This document shows, piece after piece, positions 51,747-60,801 of a DNA stretch of 64,000 bases. This stretch comes from Actinobacteria bacterium OV320 (lineage in GTDB: Bacteria > Actinomycetota > Actinomycetes > Streptomycetales > Streptomycetaceae): positions 558,001 through 622,000 of the forward strand of contig LJCX01000029.1 in assembly GCA_001298545.1 (NCBI GenBank), written 5' to 3'. Position 1 is the first letter of the stretch; each line of letters opens with the position of its first letter. The notes under the pieces were generated by a model. It had not been told where the DNA came from. It saw nothing but the letters and a program-made list of their open reading frames with translations, and ran no database searches. The position numbers and the translations under genes were made by a program.

Positions 51747-52511
51747 CTACTCGGTGGGCCTCTTCAGCCGGGCCACGAACTTGTACCGGTCGCCCCGGTA
51801 CACCGACCGCACCCACTCCACCGGCCGGCCCTCCTGGTCCAGTGAATGGCGGGAGAGCATCAGCATCGGCAGGCCCACGTCGGTGCCCAGCAGGCCCGCC
51901 TCGCGCGGGGTGGCCAGCGAGGTCTCGATGGTCTCCTCGGCCTCGGCGAGACGGACGTCGTAGACCTCGGCGAGGGCGGTGTACAGCGAGGTGTACTTGA
52001 CCAGCGACCTGCGCAGGGCCGGGAAGCGCTTCGCCGACAGATGGGTCGTCTCGATGGCCATCGGTTCGCCGTTGGCCATGCGCAGGCGCTCGATGCGCAG
52101 CACCCGGACGCCGGCCGTTATGTCGAGGAGGTCGGCGAGACGGTCGTCGGCGGTGATGTAGCCGATGTCCAGGAGCTGCGAGGTCGGCTCCAGGCCCTGG
52201 GCGCGCATGTCCTCGGTGTACGAGGTGAGTTGGAGTGCCTGGGAGACCTTGGGCTTGGCGACGAAGGTGCCCTTGCCCTGGATGCGTTCGAGGCGGCCCT
52301 CGACGACGAGTTCCTGCAGGGCCTGGCGGACGGTCGTGCGCGAGGTGTCGAACTCGGCCGCCAGGGTGCGCTCCGGCGGGACCGGGGTGCCCGGAGACTG
52401 TGTCTCCGTGATGTCGAGCAGGTGTTTCTTCAGGCGGTAGTACTTGGGCACACGCGCGGTACGGACGGTCGCCCCACCCTCGTTCTCCGCACTGCTCACG
52501 TCGGTGCTCAT
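51747..52511 (-). CDS. dasR: GntR/HutC-family regulator DasR
   Basis: 254 aa, the known DasR length. N-terminal wHTH (YYRLKKHLLDITETQSPGTPVPPERTLAAEFDTSRTTVRQALQELVVEGRLERIQGKGTFVAKP) and a UTRA effector domain binding GlcN-6-P/GlcNAc-6-P. DasR controls chitin and GlcNAc uptake and antibiotic production in Streptomyces. A dre site overlaps its own promoter (-10 TATACA on the minus strand, plus 52619-52624). The frame is open upstream to 52799, past the promoter. Confidence 0.96.
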   Translation of the reverse strand: MSTDVSSAENEGGATVRTARVPKYYRLKKHLLDITETQSPGTPVPPERTLAAEFDTSRTTVRQALQELVVEGRLERIQGKGTFVAKPKVSQALQLTSYTEDMRAQGLEPTSQLLDIGYITADDRLADLLDITAGVRVLRIERLRMANGEPMAIETTHLSAKRFPALRRSLVKYTSLYTALAEVYDVRLAEAEETIETSLATPREAGLLGTDVGLPMLMLSRHSLDQEGRPVEWVRSVYRGDRYKFVARLKRPTE

Positions 52512-52638
52512 GGCCTGCCTTCCCGGCTGCGGGTGCCGAAATGGCCGACACGCCGTCGGCCGCGGCTCACATCGTGGCACGGACGCGGGGATGCTGCTCC
52601 ACCGTTCCGTGATCCCTCTGTATACCGTCGCAACCTTT

Positions 52639-52654
52639 GCTGGTCTAGTCCACC
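52639..52654. promoter_or_regulatory. dre site, dasR promoter
   Basis: GCTGGTCTAGTCCACC, a DasR-responsive element (core TGGTCTAGTCCA vs TGGTCTAGACCA). It covers the -35 side of a minus-strand promoter whose -10 is TATACA, so it serves for autoregulation. Confidence 0.85.
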
Positions 52655-52773
52655 AGGGCAAATGGTCTACCGGAGCGGCGCCCTCCGGGGCCCGGGTTTT
52701 CGAGGGCTTCTTACTTAAAGGTTCCTGCATATGTAGGTCCCATAACGGCTGTTCGGAGGGGGTTCGGCCACCC

Positions 52774-52802
52774 TTGACAGGCTTATTGGTCTGAGCCAAG
52801 CT
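52774..52802 (+). promoter_or_regulatory. dasA promoter
   Basis: TTGACA (52774-52779), 17-bp spacer, then CAAGCT. The dre at 52785-52800 fills the spacer, and another dre at 52809-52824 lies just past the expected start, so DasR would occlude polymerase. Confidence 0.6.
52785..52800. promoter_or_regulatory. dre site 1, dasA promoter
   Basis: ATTGGTCTGAGCCAAG, palindromic core TTGGTCT-GAGCCAA. Inside the dasA promoter spacer. Confidence 0.8.
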
Positions 52803-52808
52803 CTGCGC

Positions 52809-52824
52809 ACTGGTCTACACCATT
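52809..52824. promoter_or_regulatory. dre site 2, dasA leader
   Basis: ACTGGTCTACACCATT, 14 of 16 positions like the ACTGGTCTAGACCAGT palindrome. Followed by an overlapping half-site ATTGGTCCAGA. Confidence 0.85.
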
Positions 52825-52883
52825 GGTCCAGATCGAGTTCCCGGCCCGTGGGCGGGGGGTGTGGCATCCCTGAGGAGGATGGC

Positions 52884-54164
52884 GTGAAGCGCAAGCTGAT
52901 AGCCGCGATCGGTATCGCGGGCATGATGGTCTCCATCGCGGCGTGCGGGGACGACAGTGGCAGCGGGGACTCGAAGGGCACCGACGCCAAGGAGCTGACG
53001 GTCTGGCTCACCGTCGACGCGCAGAACAACTGGCCCGATCTCGTGAAGGCCGCCGACGCGGCGGTGACGAAGGCGCACCCCGGCGTCAAGATCAACCACG
53101 AGTACTACGGCTGGCCGGACAAGAACGCCAAGCTGGACGCGGTTCTCGCCACCGACAAGGCCCCCGACGTCGTCGAGATGGGCAACACCGAGATGCTCGG
53201 CTACATGGTCAAGGGTGCCTTCGCTCCCCTCGACACCGCCAAGTTCGACAACTCCTCCGCCTGGCTCGACGGCCTCAAGGCCTCGGTGACCTACGACGGC
53301 AAGACCTACGGCGTCCCGTACTACGCGGGCGGCCGGGTCGCCAACTGGCGCAAGGACCTCTTCGCCTCGGCGGGCGTCAAGACCACGCCGAAGACGTACA
53401 CCGAGCTGACGGCCGCGCTGGACAAGGTCCAGAAGAAGGAGGGCGACAAGTTCTCCGCCTGGTACCAGCCCACCCGTGACTGGTACGCGGCCATGTCCTT
53501 CGTCTACGACGCCGGCGGCTCGATCGCCAAGGAGGACGGCGGCCAGTGGAAGGCCAACCTGTCCTCGCCCGAGTCGGTCAAGGGCCTCAACGAGTTCAAG
53601 AACGTCCTCGACAAGTACATGCACGGCGACAAGACCAAGGACGAGTCCGACCGTTACATCGTCTACGGCCAGGGCAAGTCCGGCATGATCTTCGCCCCCG
53701 CCTGGGAGGGCGCGACCGCCGCGGCGAAGGAGAACGACAAGACCGGCAAGCTCGCGAACAACGTCGAGAACTTCGTGATGCCCGGCCCGTCCGGCAAGAA
53801 CCTGCCCGTCTTCCTGGGCGGCTCCGACCTCGCCGTCCCGGTGAAGTCGGACGCACAGGCCCTCGCCGCCGAGTGGATCAACGCCTTCACCGGCCCGTCC
53901 GGCCAGAAGGGCCTGATCGCCAAGGGCAACCTGCCCAACAACAAGACCGACCTCGCGACCCTCAAGAGCGACCCGGCCACCGCGGTCCCGGCCACCGCCG
54001 CCGAGTCCAACTGGTTCGTCCCGATGGCTCCCGGCTGGGGCCAGGTCGAGAAGGCCCAGGTGCTCCAGACCATGCTGCAGAGCATCGGCACCGGCAAGAA
54101 GACGGTCGAGGCCGCCGCGAAGGACGCGGACGCCGCGATCGACAAGGTCATCAACACCAAGTGA
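52884..54164 (+). CDS. dasA: Chitobiose/GlcNAc-binding lipoprotein DasA
   Basis: 426 aa. GTG 52884 follows GGAGGAT. Lipoprotein signal peptide KRKLIAAIGIAGMMVSIAAC with lipobox IAAC (Cys21), then a family-1 solute-binding fold (ELTVWLTVDAQNNWPDLVKAAD...). DasA is the substrate-binding protein for chitobiose import with DasBC and the MsiK ATPase encoded elsewhere. The start at 52848 reported by frame alone would lack a signal-peptide start. Confidence 0.95.
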   Translation: MKRKLIAAIGIAGMMVSIAACGDDSGSGDSKGTDAKELTVWLTVDAQNNWPDLVKAADAAVTKAHPGVKINHEYYGWPDKNAKLDAVLATDKAPDVVEMGNTEMLGYMVKGAFAPLDTAKFDNSSAWLDGLKASVTYDGKTYGVPYYAGGRVANWRKDLFASAGVKTTPKTYTELTAALDKVQKKEGDKFSAWYQPTRDWYAAMSFVYDAGGSIAKEDGGQWKANLSSPESVKGLNEFKNVLDKYMHGDKTKDESDRYIVYGQGKSGMIFAPAWEGATAAAKENDKTGKLANNVENFVMPGPSGKNLPVFLGGSDLAVPVKSDAQALAAEWINAFTGPSGQKGLIAKGNLPNNKTDLATLKSDPATAVPATAAESNWFVPMAPGWGQVEKAQVLQTMLQSIGTGKKTVEAAAKDADAAIDKVINTK

Positions 54165-54170
54165 CCTGAG

Positions 54171-54219
54171 GGCAGGGCCCCGTCGACCCCGGAGGGCTTC
54201 ATCGGGGCGGGGCCCTGCC
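54171..54219 (+). terminator. Hairpin between dasA and dasB
   Basis: GGCAGGGCCCCG (54171-54182) and CGGGGCCCTGCC (54208-54219), 12-bp perfect arms. A partial terminator or RNA-stabilising hairpin would explain more DasA than DasBC, as seen in many ABC operons. Confidence 0.7.
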
Positions 54220-54283
54220 TCCCGTACGACCCGTACGGGGCTTCGCCTTCGTACGACCCGAGGGACCGCTGAGGAGCGCGCGG

Positions 54284-55282
54284 ATGAGTGCCGCAGACAC
54301 GACCACTGCCAAAGTGCCGCCGACGCGGCAGTCGCCACCACCACCGCCCGCGGGCGAACCCGGCGCGAAGAGACCACGCGGCGGCCGTGGTTCCCGCGGG
54401 GCCACGACCCCCTGGCTGCTCCTCGCCCCCTGCCTGCTGGTCCTCGCCCTGGTGATGGGCTATCCGCTGGTCCGGCTGGTCACCCTCTCCTTCCAGAAGT
54501 TCGGGCAGTCCCAGCTGTGGGGCTTCCAGCCGGCCGAGTCGGTCGGGTTCGACAACTTCACGGGCGTGCTGGGCGACGGGGAGTTCTGGCAGGTCGTCAT
54601 CCGCACGATCGTCTTCGCGGCCGGCTGCGTGATCTTCACGATGGTCATCGGCATGCTGATCGCGCTGCTCCTCCAGCGGGTCTCCGGCTGGGTGAAGACC
54701 CTCGTGAACATCGCGCTCGTGGCCAGCTGGGGCATGCCGGTCATCGTCGCCACCACCGTCTTCAAGTGGCTGTTCGACGCCGACTACGGCATCCTCAACG
54801 CGGTCCTGAGCAGGCTGCCGGGCGTCGAGCTGATCGGCCACAACTGGTTCGCCAGCGGACCGCAGGGGCTGGCGGTCATCATGCTCCTCGTCGTCTGGGG
54901 CGCCGTGCCCTTCGTGGTCATCACCCTCAGCGCCGGCCTCACCCAGGTCCCGGCCGAACTGGAGGAGGCCGCGCGCATCGACGGCGCGGGCGCCTGGGGC
55001 GTCTTCCGGTACGTCACCCTGCCCATCCTCAAGCCGATCATCGTGATGCTCACGACCCTGTCGGTCATCTGGGACATGGGCGTGTTCCCCCAGGTCTTCG
55101 TCATGCGCAACGGACACCCGGAAGCCGAGTTCCAGATCCTGACGACGTACTCCTACGACCGCGCCTTCGTGGTCAACGACTACGGACAGGGCTCGGCGAT
55201 CGCCCTGATCACCGTGCTGCTGCTGCTCGGTGTGGTCGCCGTCTACATGCGCCAGATGCTGAAGATCGGAGAGGTCGAATGA
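54284..55282 (+). CDS. dasB: Sugar ABC permease DasB
   Basis: 332 aa. Pro-rich N-terminus then six transmembrane helices and the EAA loop EEAARIDGAGAWGVFRYVTLP that docks the ATPase. GAGGAG precedes the ATG. Its stop overlaps the dasC start (ATGA). Confidence 0.93.
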   Translation: MSAADTTTAKVPPTRQSPPPPPAGEPGAKRPRGGRGSRGATTPWLLLAPCLLVLALVMGYPLVRLVTLSFQKFGQSQLWGFQPAESVGFDNFTGVLGDGEFWQVVIRTIVFAAGCVIFTMVIGMLIALLLQRVSGWVKTLVNIALVASWGMPVIVATTVFKWLFDADYGILNAVLSRLPGVELIGHNWFASGPQGLAVIMLLVVWGAVPFVVITLSAGLTQVPAELEEAARIDGAGAWGVFRYVTLPILKPIIVMLTTLSVIWDMGVFPQVFVMRNGHPEAEFQILTTYSYDRAFVVNDYGQGSAIALITVLLLLGVVAVYMRQMLKIGEVE

Positions 55283-56145
55283 GTGCCGTTGCCTCCGAGG
55301 CGAGCCGGGCGGGAAGCCGGTCCGGGCGCCGCAGGTCGAAGTCCGGCTGGAACCTCCTCGGCGTGCTCGTCTTCGTCGTCGCGGGCTTCCCCGTCTACTG
55401 GATGCTCAACACCGCGTTCAAGCCGGCGAAGGACGCGATCGACCCGGACCCGAGTCTGCTGCCGACGGGACTCACCCTCGACAACTTCAGCCGCGCGCTG
55501 CACATCGCCGACTTCTGGGGCCCGGTGGGCCGCAGCCTGCTCGTCTCCCTGGCGGTCGTGGCGATCGGCGTCGTCGTCGGCATGCTGGCCGCCCTGGCCA
55601 TCTCCCGGTTCGTCTTCCGCGGCCGCAAGATCGTGATCGTGGGCATCCTGGCCGTCCAGATGGTCCCGCTCGTCGCCATGATCATCCCGGTCTTCCTGCT
55701 CCTGAACGACCTGGGCCAGTACGACAAGCTGACCGGCCTGATCCTCACGTACCTGACCTTCATCCTCCCCTTCACGGTGTGGACGCTGCGCGGCTTCATC
55801 GTCAACATCCCGAAGGAGCTGGAAGAGGCCGCGATGGTCGACGGCTGCTCCCGCACCGGGGCCTTCGTCCGGGTGGTCTTCCCCCTGCTGGCGCCGGGCA
55901 TGGTCGCCACCTCGGTCTACGGCTTCATCCAGGCCTGGAACGAGTACCTCTACGCCCTGATGCTGCTCAGCCAGAAGAACCAGACGGCCACCGTGTGGCT
56001 CAGCAACTTCTCCACCAAGCACGGCACCGAGTACGCCCCGATGATGGCCGGCGCCACCATGATGGCGCTACCGATCGTCGCCCTGTTCCTCCTCGTCCAG
56101 CGCAAGATGGCCGCGGGGCTGACCGCGGGCGCCGTGAAGGGATAA
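55279..56145 (+). CDS. dasC: Sugar ABC permease DasC
   Basis: 288 aa. MalG-type permease: SGWNLLGVLVFVVAGFPVYWMLNTAFKP, six helices, EAA loop EEAAMVDGCSRTGAFVRVVFPLL, and WNEYLYALML at the end. The real start is the ATG at 55279 overlapping dasB. Confidence 0.93.
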   Translation: MSAVASEASRAGSRSGRRRSKSGWNLLGVLVFVVAGFPVYWMLNTAFKPAKDAIDPDPSLLPTGLTLDNFSRALHIADFWGPVGRSLLVSLAVVAIGVVVGMLAALAISRFVFRGRKIVIVGILAVQMVPLVAMIIPVFLLLNDLGQYDKLTGLILTYLTFILPFTVWTLRGFIVNIPKELEEAAMVDGCSRTGAFVRVVFPLLAPGMVATSVYGFIQAWNEYLYALMLLSQKNQTATVWLSNFSTKHGTEYAPMMAGATMMALPIVALFLLVQRKMAAGLTAGAVKG

Positions 56146-56153
56146 CGCCCCCG

Positions 56154-57680
56154 ATGACGACAATCGCCAGCGGCACGGACACTCTCACCCGTGACGCCCT
56201 GACGGTCCTCCAACCCGGCTTCCCCGGCACCACCGCCCCCGACTGGCTGCTGCGCCGCCTGGGCGAGGGTCTGGCGTCGGTGGGCCTGTTCGGCCGGAAC
56301 ATCGCCTCGCCGCAGCAGCTCGCCTCGCTGACCGCGCAGTTGCGCGCGGAGCGGGACGACGTCCTGGTCGCGATCGACGAGGAGGGCGGGGACGTCACGC
56401 GCCTGGAGGTGCGGACCGGCTCCAGCTTCCCCGGCAACCACGCGCTGGGCGCGGTGGACGACGTCTCGCTCACGCTGGAGGTCGCCGCCGAGCTGGGCCG
56501 CCGCCTCGCGGAGTGCGGCGTGAACCTCAACTGGGCGCCCTCCGCCGACGTGAACTCCAACCCCGCGAACCCGGTCATCGGGGTCCGCTCGTTCGGCGCC
56601 GACCCCGGCCTGGTCGCCCGGCACACCGCCGCCTACGTCACCGGCCTCCAGTCGGCGGGCGTGGCGGCCTGCACCAAGCACTTCCCGGGGCACGGCGACA
56701 CGGCCGTTGACTCCCACCACGCGCTCCCGCGCATCGACGCCGACCCCGCGGTCCTGACGGAACGCGAACTGACCCCGTTCCGCGCCGCCATCGCCGCCGG
56801 CACCCGCGCCGTGATGAGCGCGCACATCCTGGTCCCCGCCCTGGACCCGGCCCGGCCGGCGACCCTGTCCCCGCGCATCCTCACCACCCTGCTCCGTGAG
56901 GAACTCGGCTACGACGGCCTGATCGTCACCGACGGCATGGAGATGCAGGCCGTCGCCGCGACCTACGGCATCGAGCGCGGCAGCGTCCTCGCCGTCGCGG
57001 CCGGCGCCGACGCCATCTGCGTGGGCGGCGGCCTGGCGGACGACGAGACGGTACGCCGCCTGCGCGACGCCCTGGTCACCGCCGTCCGCACGGGCGAGCT
57101 CCCCGAGCAACGCCTCGCGGACGCGGCGCGGCGGGTGCGGGCCCTGGCCCGCTGGACGGCTTCGCGGAGCACGGCCGCGGCCGGACCCGACGAGGGGACG
57201 GCGCGCGCGGGCCGCGGCGCCGGGCGAGCCGATGTCGGGCTGATCGCCGCCCGCCGGGCACTGCGCCTCACCGGCGACGACGTCTTCACCCCGCTCACCG
57301 AAGCGCCGTACGTCGCCGCGCTCACCCCGGTCGCGAACATCGCCGTCGGCGACGAGACCCCCTGGGGCGTGGCCGCGGAGCTGGGCCGGCTGCTGCCGGG
57401 GACGGAGACCGGCAGCTTCGCGGGCGCGGACGCGGGACACGCGGCGCTGGTCGCGGCGGGCGAGCGGCGGATCGTGGCCGTGGTCCGCGACGAGCACCGG
57501 CACCCCTGGATGACGACGGCCCTCGACACCCTCCTCACGGCACGCCCGGACACGGTCGTCGTCGAGATGGGCGTCCCCCAGGCCCCGCCCCGCGGCGCCC
57601 TGCACATCGCCACCCACGGCGCGGCCCGGGTGTGCGGCCGCGCGGCGGCGGAGGTCATCGCGGCCGGCACGCACGCCTGA
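56154..57680 (+). CDS. dasD: GH3 beta-N-acetylglucosaminidase DasD
   Basis: 508 aa. KHFPGHGDTAVDSHHALP (catalytic His/Asp loop of the NagZ-like GH3 branch) and IVTDGMEMQA with the Asp nucleophile. No signal peptide: the protein begins with polar residues, so chitobiose is probably split inside the cell. Last gene of the das operon, 8 bp after dasC. Confidence 0.92.
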   Translation: MTTIASGTDTLTRDALTVLQPGFPGTTAPDWLLRRLGEGLASVGLFGRNIASPQQLASLTAQLRAERDDVLVAIDEEGGDVTRLEVRTGSSFPGNHALGAVDDVSLTLEVAAELGRRLAECGVNLNWAPSADVNSNPANPVIGVRSFGADPGLVARHTAAYVTGLQSAGVAACTKHFPGHGDTAVDSHHALPRIDADPAVLTERELTPFRAAIAAGTRAVMSAHILVPALDPARPATLSPRILTTLLREELGYDGLIVTDGMEMQAVAATYGIERGSVLAVAAGADAICVGGGLADDETVRRLRDALVTAVRTGELPEQRLADAARRVRALARWTASRSTAAAGPDEGTARAGRGAGRADVGLIAARRALRLTGDDVFTPLTEAPYVAALTPVANIAVGDETPWGVAAELGRLLPGTETGSFAGADAGHAALVAAGERRIVAVVRDEHRHPWMTTALDTLLTARPDTVVVEMGVPQAPPRGALHIATHGAARVCGRAAAEVIAAGTHA

Positions 57681-57683
57681 GCG

Positions 57684-57743
57684 CCACCGACGACGAAGGC
57701 GCCGGACTCCTGAAGAGGAGTCCGGCGCCTTCGTCGTCGGTGG
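57684..57743. terminator. Bidirectional terminator between dasD and nagB
   Basis: A 28-bp perfect stem (57684-57711/57716-57743) with loop GAAG. It serves both converging genes and is the longest hairpin in the window. Confidence 0.9.
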
Positions 57744-57754
57744 TGAAGGTGCGC

Positions 57755-58540
57755 TCAGATGCCCTGCCACGCCGGCTTGTCGGCGTACGTGTGCCGGAAG
57801 TACTCCGCGAGCTTCAGCTTGGACGCGGCGGCCTCGTCGACGACGACCGTGGCGTGCGGGTGCAGCTGGAGCGCGGAGGCCGGGCACACCGCGGCGACCG
57901 GCCCTTCGACGGTGGCCGCGACGGCGTCCGCCTTGCCCTCCCCGGTGGCGAGCAGCACCAGGTGCCGCGCCTCCAGGATCGTGCCGATGCCCTGCGTGAT
58001 CACGTGGTGCGGGACCTGTTCGATGTCGCCGTCGAAGAAGCGCGCGTTGTCGACGCGGGTCTGCTCGGTCAGCGTCTTGATCCGGGTGCGCGAGGCCAGC
58101 GAGGAGCACGGCTCGTTGAAGCCGATGTGCCCGTCGGTGCCGATCCCGAGCAGCTGGAGGTCCACTCCGCCGGCCGCGGCCAGCGCGCGGTCGTACGCCT
58201 CGCACGCGGCAGTGACGTCCGTGGCCGTGCCGTCCGGCCCGAGGAAGGCCTCCATGCCGATGCCCAGCGGCTCCAGCACCTCGCGCCGCAGCACCGAACG
58301 GTAGGACTCGGGGTGCTCGGCGGGCAGGCCCACGTACTCGTCGAGCTGGGCGATCCGCGCCCGCGCGGTGTCCACCGATCCGGAGCGCGCCTCGGCCGCC
58401 AGCGCCTGGTAGACGGGAAGCGGCGTGGAGCCGGTGGCCACACCGAGCAGGGCGTCCGGCTTGCGCCGCAGGAGCTGAGCCATGGCCTCGGCGATGAGCT
58501 CGCCGCCCGACCGGGCGTCCGCAACGATGACAACTTCCAC
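57755..58540 (-). CDS. nagB: Glucosamine-6-phosphate deaminase NagB
   Basis: 261 aa, the usual NagB length. LGVATGSTPLPVY, RIAQLDEYVGL (catalytic Asp), GIGTDGHIGFNEPCSSL (His/Glu), and the final helix. Converts GlcN-6-P to fructose-6-P, the exit of the DasR-controlled pathway. Start GTG 58540 after GGCAGG. A dre site lies 46 bp upstream. Confidence 0.95.
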   Translation of the reverse strand: MEVVIVADARSGGELIAEAMAQLLRRKPDALLGVATGSTPLPVYQALAAEARSGSVDTARARIAQLDEYVGLPAEHPESYRSVLRREVLEPLGIGMEAFLGPDGTATDVTAACEAYDRALAAAGGVDLQLLGIGTDGHIGFNEPCSSLASRTRIKTLTEQTRVDNARFFDGDIEQVPHHVITQGIGTILEARHLVLLATGEGKADAVAATVEGPVAAVCPASALQLHPHATVVVDEAAASKLKLAEYFRHTYADKPAWQGI

Positions 58541-58585
58541 GCTGGCCTGCCGTTCTGAGAGGGGCACGGGGGGCCCGGAAGGGCG

Positions 58586-58601
58586 ATGTGGTTTAGACCA
58601 A
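58586..58601. promoter_or_regulatory. dre site of nagB
   Basis: TGTGGTTTAGACCAAT, core TGGTTTAGACCA. Located upstream of the minus-strand nagB start. Confidence 0.85.
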
Positions 58602-58803
58602 TCTATGGGGTCAATCTAACAGAGTCGACGGTGCCCGTCTCGGGGCGTGGGAGGGTCAGGAGGGCCGCTCCTGCAGCGGATCGCGGAAAATGCCGCGCGT
58701 AACTGGCCCCGCGCGGGAACCCGCACAGGCTAGGCTGCGTTGTGGATGTCAGAGCGTCCGTACACCCAAGACAACGAACGACCTTCCACACATGGACACC
58801 CCT

Positions 58804-58819
58804 AGTGGTCTAGTCCACA
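58804..58819. promoter_or_regulatory. Orphan dre site ahead of pdtaS
   Basis: AGTGGTCTAGTCCACA, a near-perfect DasR palindrome. It sits ~285 bp before pdtaS and ~265 bp upstream of nagB; no recognisable gene starts close to it. Confidence 0.8.
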
Positions 58820-59101
58820 ATGGAGGGGAGCGCGACACAGAACCTCCGTCTTCCCCGCACAGGAGGGCGGACCGAGGACCCGGAGCTCTCTGCCCTGACT
58901 GCCCCGGTTCCTCACCCTTCGGTCGACGGGACCGCACACCCCGCGGCCGATATTGCTCCGGGCTGCGGTGCCGGGAGGGCTGAGGGTCCCTCTCAGGCGC
59001 CGCGGCCCGCGGGTGTTTCCGGGCCCGGGCGCCCCGCGCGGCCGCCCGAGCGCCGCCGACGGGTTTAGGCCCCGCACAGACCCACGGGTACGCTCGCAGA
59101 C
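58820..59101. other. Non-coding spacer ahead of pdtaS
   Basis: 280 bp without a credible gene. Several short frames cross it, but all are Arg/Pro-rich and lack an SD. Two CG-rich inverted blocks lie near 58970-59050. Together with 58541-58803 the gene-free span is about 560 bp. Confidence 0.4.
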
Positions 59102-60577
59102 GTGCCCTCCATGAACGAACTCGTACGCCAGCACACCGCACTCGACGACTCCGACCTTGAGTGGCTCCACCTGCTGGTCTCGGAGTGGCAGCTGCTCTCC
59201 GACCTCTCCTTCGCCGACCTGGTCCTGTGGGTCCCCACCCGGGACGGCACCCGCTATGTCTCGGTCGCCCAGATGCGGCCCAACACCGGCCCGACCTCCT
59301 ACCAGGACGACATGGTCGGCCACCTCGTCCCGCGCGGCCGCCGTCCGCTGCTCGACGCCGCCCTGGACGAGGGCCGGATCGTGCGCGAGGGCGACCCGGA
59401 GTGGCGTGAGGAGGTCCCCGTACGGGTCGAGTCGATCCCCGTACGGCGTGAGGGCTGCATCCTCGGGGTCATCGCCCGCAACACCAACCTGCTCACCGTG
59501 CGCACCCCCAGCCGCCTGGAGCTCACCTACCTCCAGAGCGCCTCCGACCTCGCACAGATGATCGCGGCCGGCTCCTTCCCGTTCCCCAACCAGCAGATGG
59601 ACATGGACGCCGCCCCGCGCGCCGGCGACGGCCTGATCCGCGTCGACGGCGACGGCATCGTCCAGTACGCCTCCCCGAACGCGCTGTCGGCCTACCACCG
59701 CATGGGCCTCGCCTCCGACCTGGTCGGCCAGCACCTCGGCCGGACCACGGCCGAACTCGCCCCGACCCATGGCCCGGTGGACGAGGCGCTCGCCAAGGTC
59801 GCCAGCGGCTGGGCGCCCCGCGAGTTCGAGATCGAGGCCAACGACGGGGTCATCCAGTTCCGGGCGATCCCGCTCAAGCCCAAGGGCACCCACATCGGTG
59901 CGCTCGTGCTGCTCCGCGACGTCACCGAACTGCGCCGTCGCGAGCGTGAGTTGATCACCAAGGACGCGACCATCCGGGAGATCCACCACCGGGTGAAGAA
60001 CAACCTCCAGACGGTGGCGGCCCTGCTCCGCCTCCAGGCGCGGCGCATCGAGTCCGAGCGCGGCCGGGAGGCGCTGGAGGAGGCGGTCCGCCGGGTCGGT
60101 TCGATCGCCATCGTGCATGAGACGTTGTCTCAGAACCTGGACGAGCGGGTGGAGTTCGACGAGATCGCCGACCGGGTGCTGGCGATGGTCGCCGAGATCT
60201 CGCCGGGCAAGGTCGCCGGCCGGCGCAGCGGACGCTTCGGCATCCTGGACGCCGAGGTCGCCACCCCGCTGTCCATGGTCCTCACCGAGATCCTGCAGAA
60301 CGCCCTGGAGCACGGCTTCGCCGAGGGCGACACCGGCACCGTCGAGGTCTCCGCGGTCCGCGGCGGCACCACCAAGGAGACGCGTCTCCTGGTCACCGTC
60401 CAGGACGACGGCGTCGGACTGCCCGCGGGCTTCGACCCGCACACCTCCGGCAACCTCGGCCTCCAGATCGTACGGACGCTGGTGGAAGGCGAGTTGGGCG
60501 GAACCTTCGACATGGTCCCGGGACCCGAGCGCGGCACCCAGGTGATCCTGGACATCCCGGTGCGCGCACAGAAGTAG
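59102..60577 (+). CDS. pdtaS: PdtaS-type sensor histidine kinase
   Basis: 491 aa. GAF-like N-terminus, PAS domain (~180-290), then HisKA_2 with phospho-acceptor HHRVKNNLQTVAALLRLQARR, and HATPase_c (NALEHGF, DDGVGLP, GLQIV). Pairs with an ANTAR response regulator PdtaR acting on RNA; none is in this window. GTG 59102 is the first start (M4 at 59111 is possible). Followed by a terminator and then wblE, as pdtaS/whiB1 are in mycobacteria. Confidence 0.93.
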   Translation: MPSMNELVRQHTALDDSDLEWLHLLVSEWQLLSDLSFADLVLWVPTRDGTRYVSVAQMRPNTGPTSYQDDMVGHLVPRGRRPLLDAALDEGRIVREGDPEWREEVPVRVESIPVRREGCILGVIARNTNLLTVRTPSRLELTYLQSASDLAQMIAAGSFPFPNQQMDMDAAPRAGDGLIRVDGDGIVQYASPNALSAYHRMGLASDLVGQHLGRTTAELAPTHGPVDEALAKVASGWAPREFEIEANDGVIQFRAIPLKPKGTHIGALVLLRDVTELRRRERELITKDATIREIHHRVKNNLQTVAALLRLQARRIESERGREALEEAVRRVGSIAIVHETLSQNLDERVEFDEIADRVLAMVAEISPGKVAGRRSGRFGILDAEVATPLSMVLTEILQNALEHGFAEGDTGTVEVSAVRGGTTKETRLLVTVQDDGVGLPAGFDPHTSGNLGLQIVRTLVEGELGGTFDMVPGPERGTQVILDIPVRAQK

Positions 60578-60654
60578 CAGAAGCAGCGGGCACGCGACGG
60601 CGTGGGCAGACGGCGTGGGCACGCGGTGGGGCAGACCGCGGGCGCACAGCAAGA

Positions 60655-60683
60655 AGCCCCGGACCGTTCAGGGGTCCGGGGCT
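60655..60683. terminator. Terminator after pdtaS
   Basis: AGCCCCGGACC (60655-60665) / GGTCCGGGGCT (60673-60683) with a 7-nt loop. It lies between converging pdtaS and wblE. Confidence 0.85.
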
Positions 60684-60801
60684 CGAATGCTCGTTGGCAG
60701 CTTGTGCTGCGCATCGGGGGTACTGCGCGCTGCGGCTCGGGGGCGGGAGATGCGTACTCGCTGTACGCGCCGCCAAGCTCAGGCTTGCGGGGCGGGTGTT
60801 G

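Noticed and set aside
52724..52737. CCTGCATATGTAGG near-palindrome between dasR and dasA
   Set aside because: One mismatched pair and no known binding protein; retained only as a curiosity.
58749..59141. 130-aa minus-strand frame ahead of pdtaS
   Set aside because: Arg/Pro/Gly-rich, no SD, spans the orphan dre site; looks like chance opening in GC-rich DNA.
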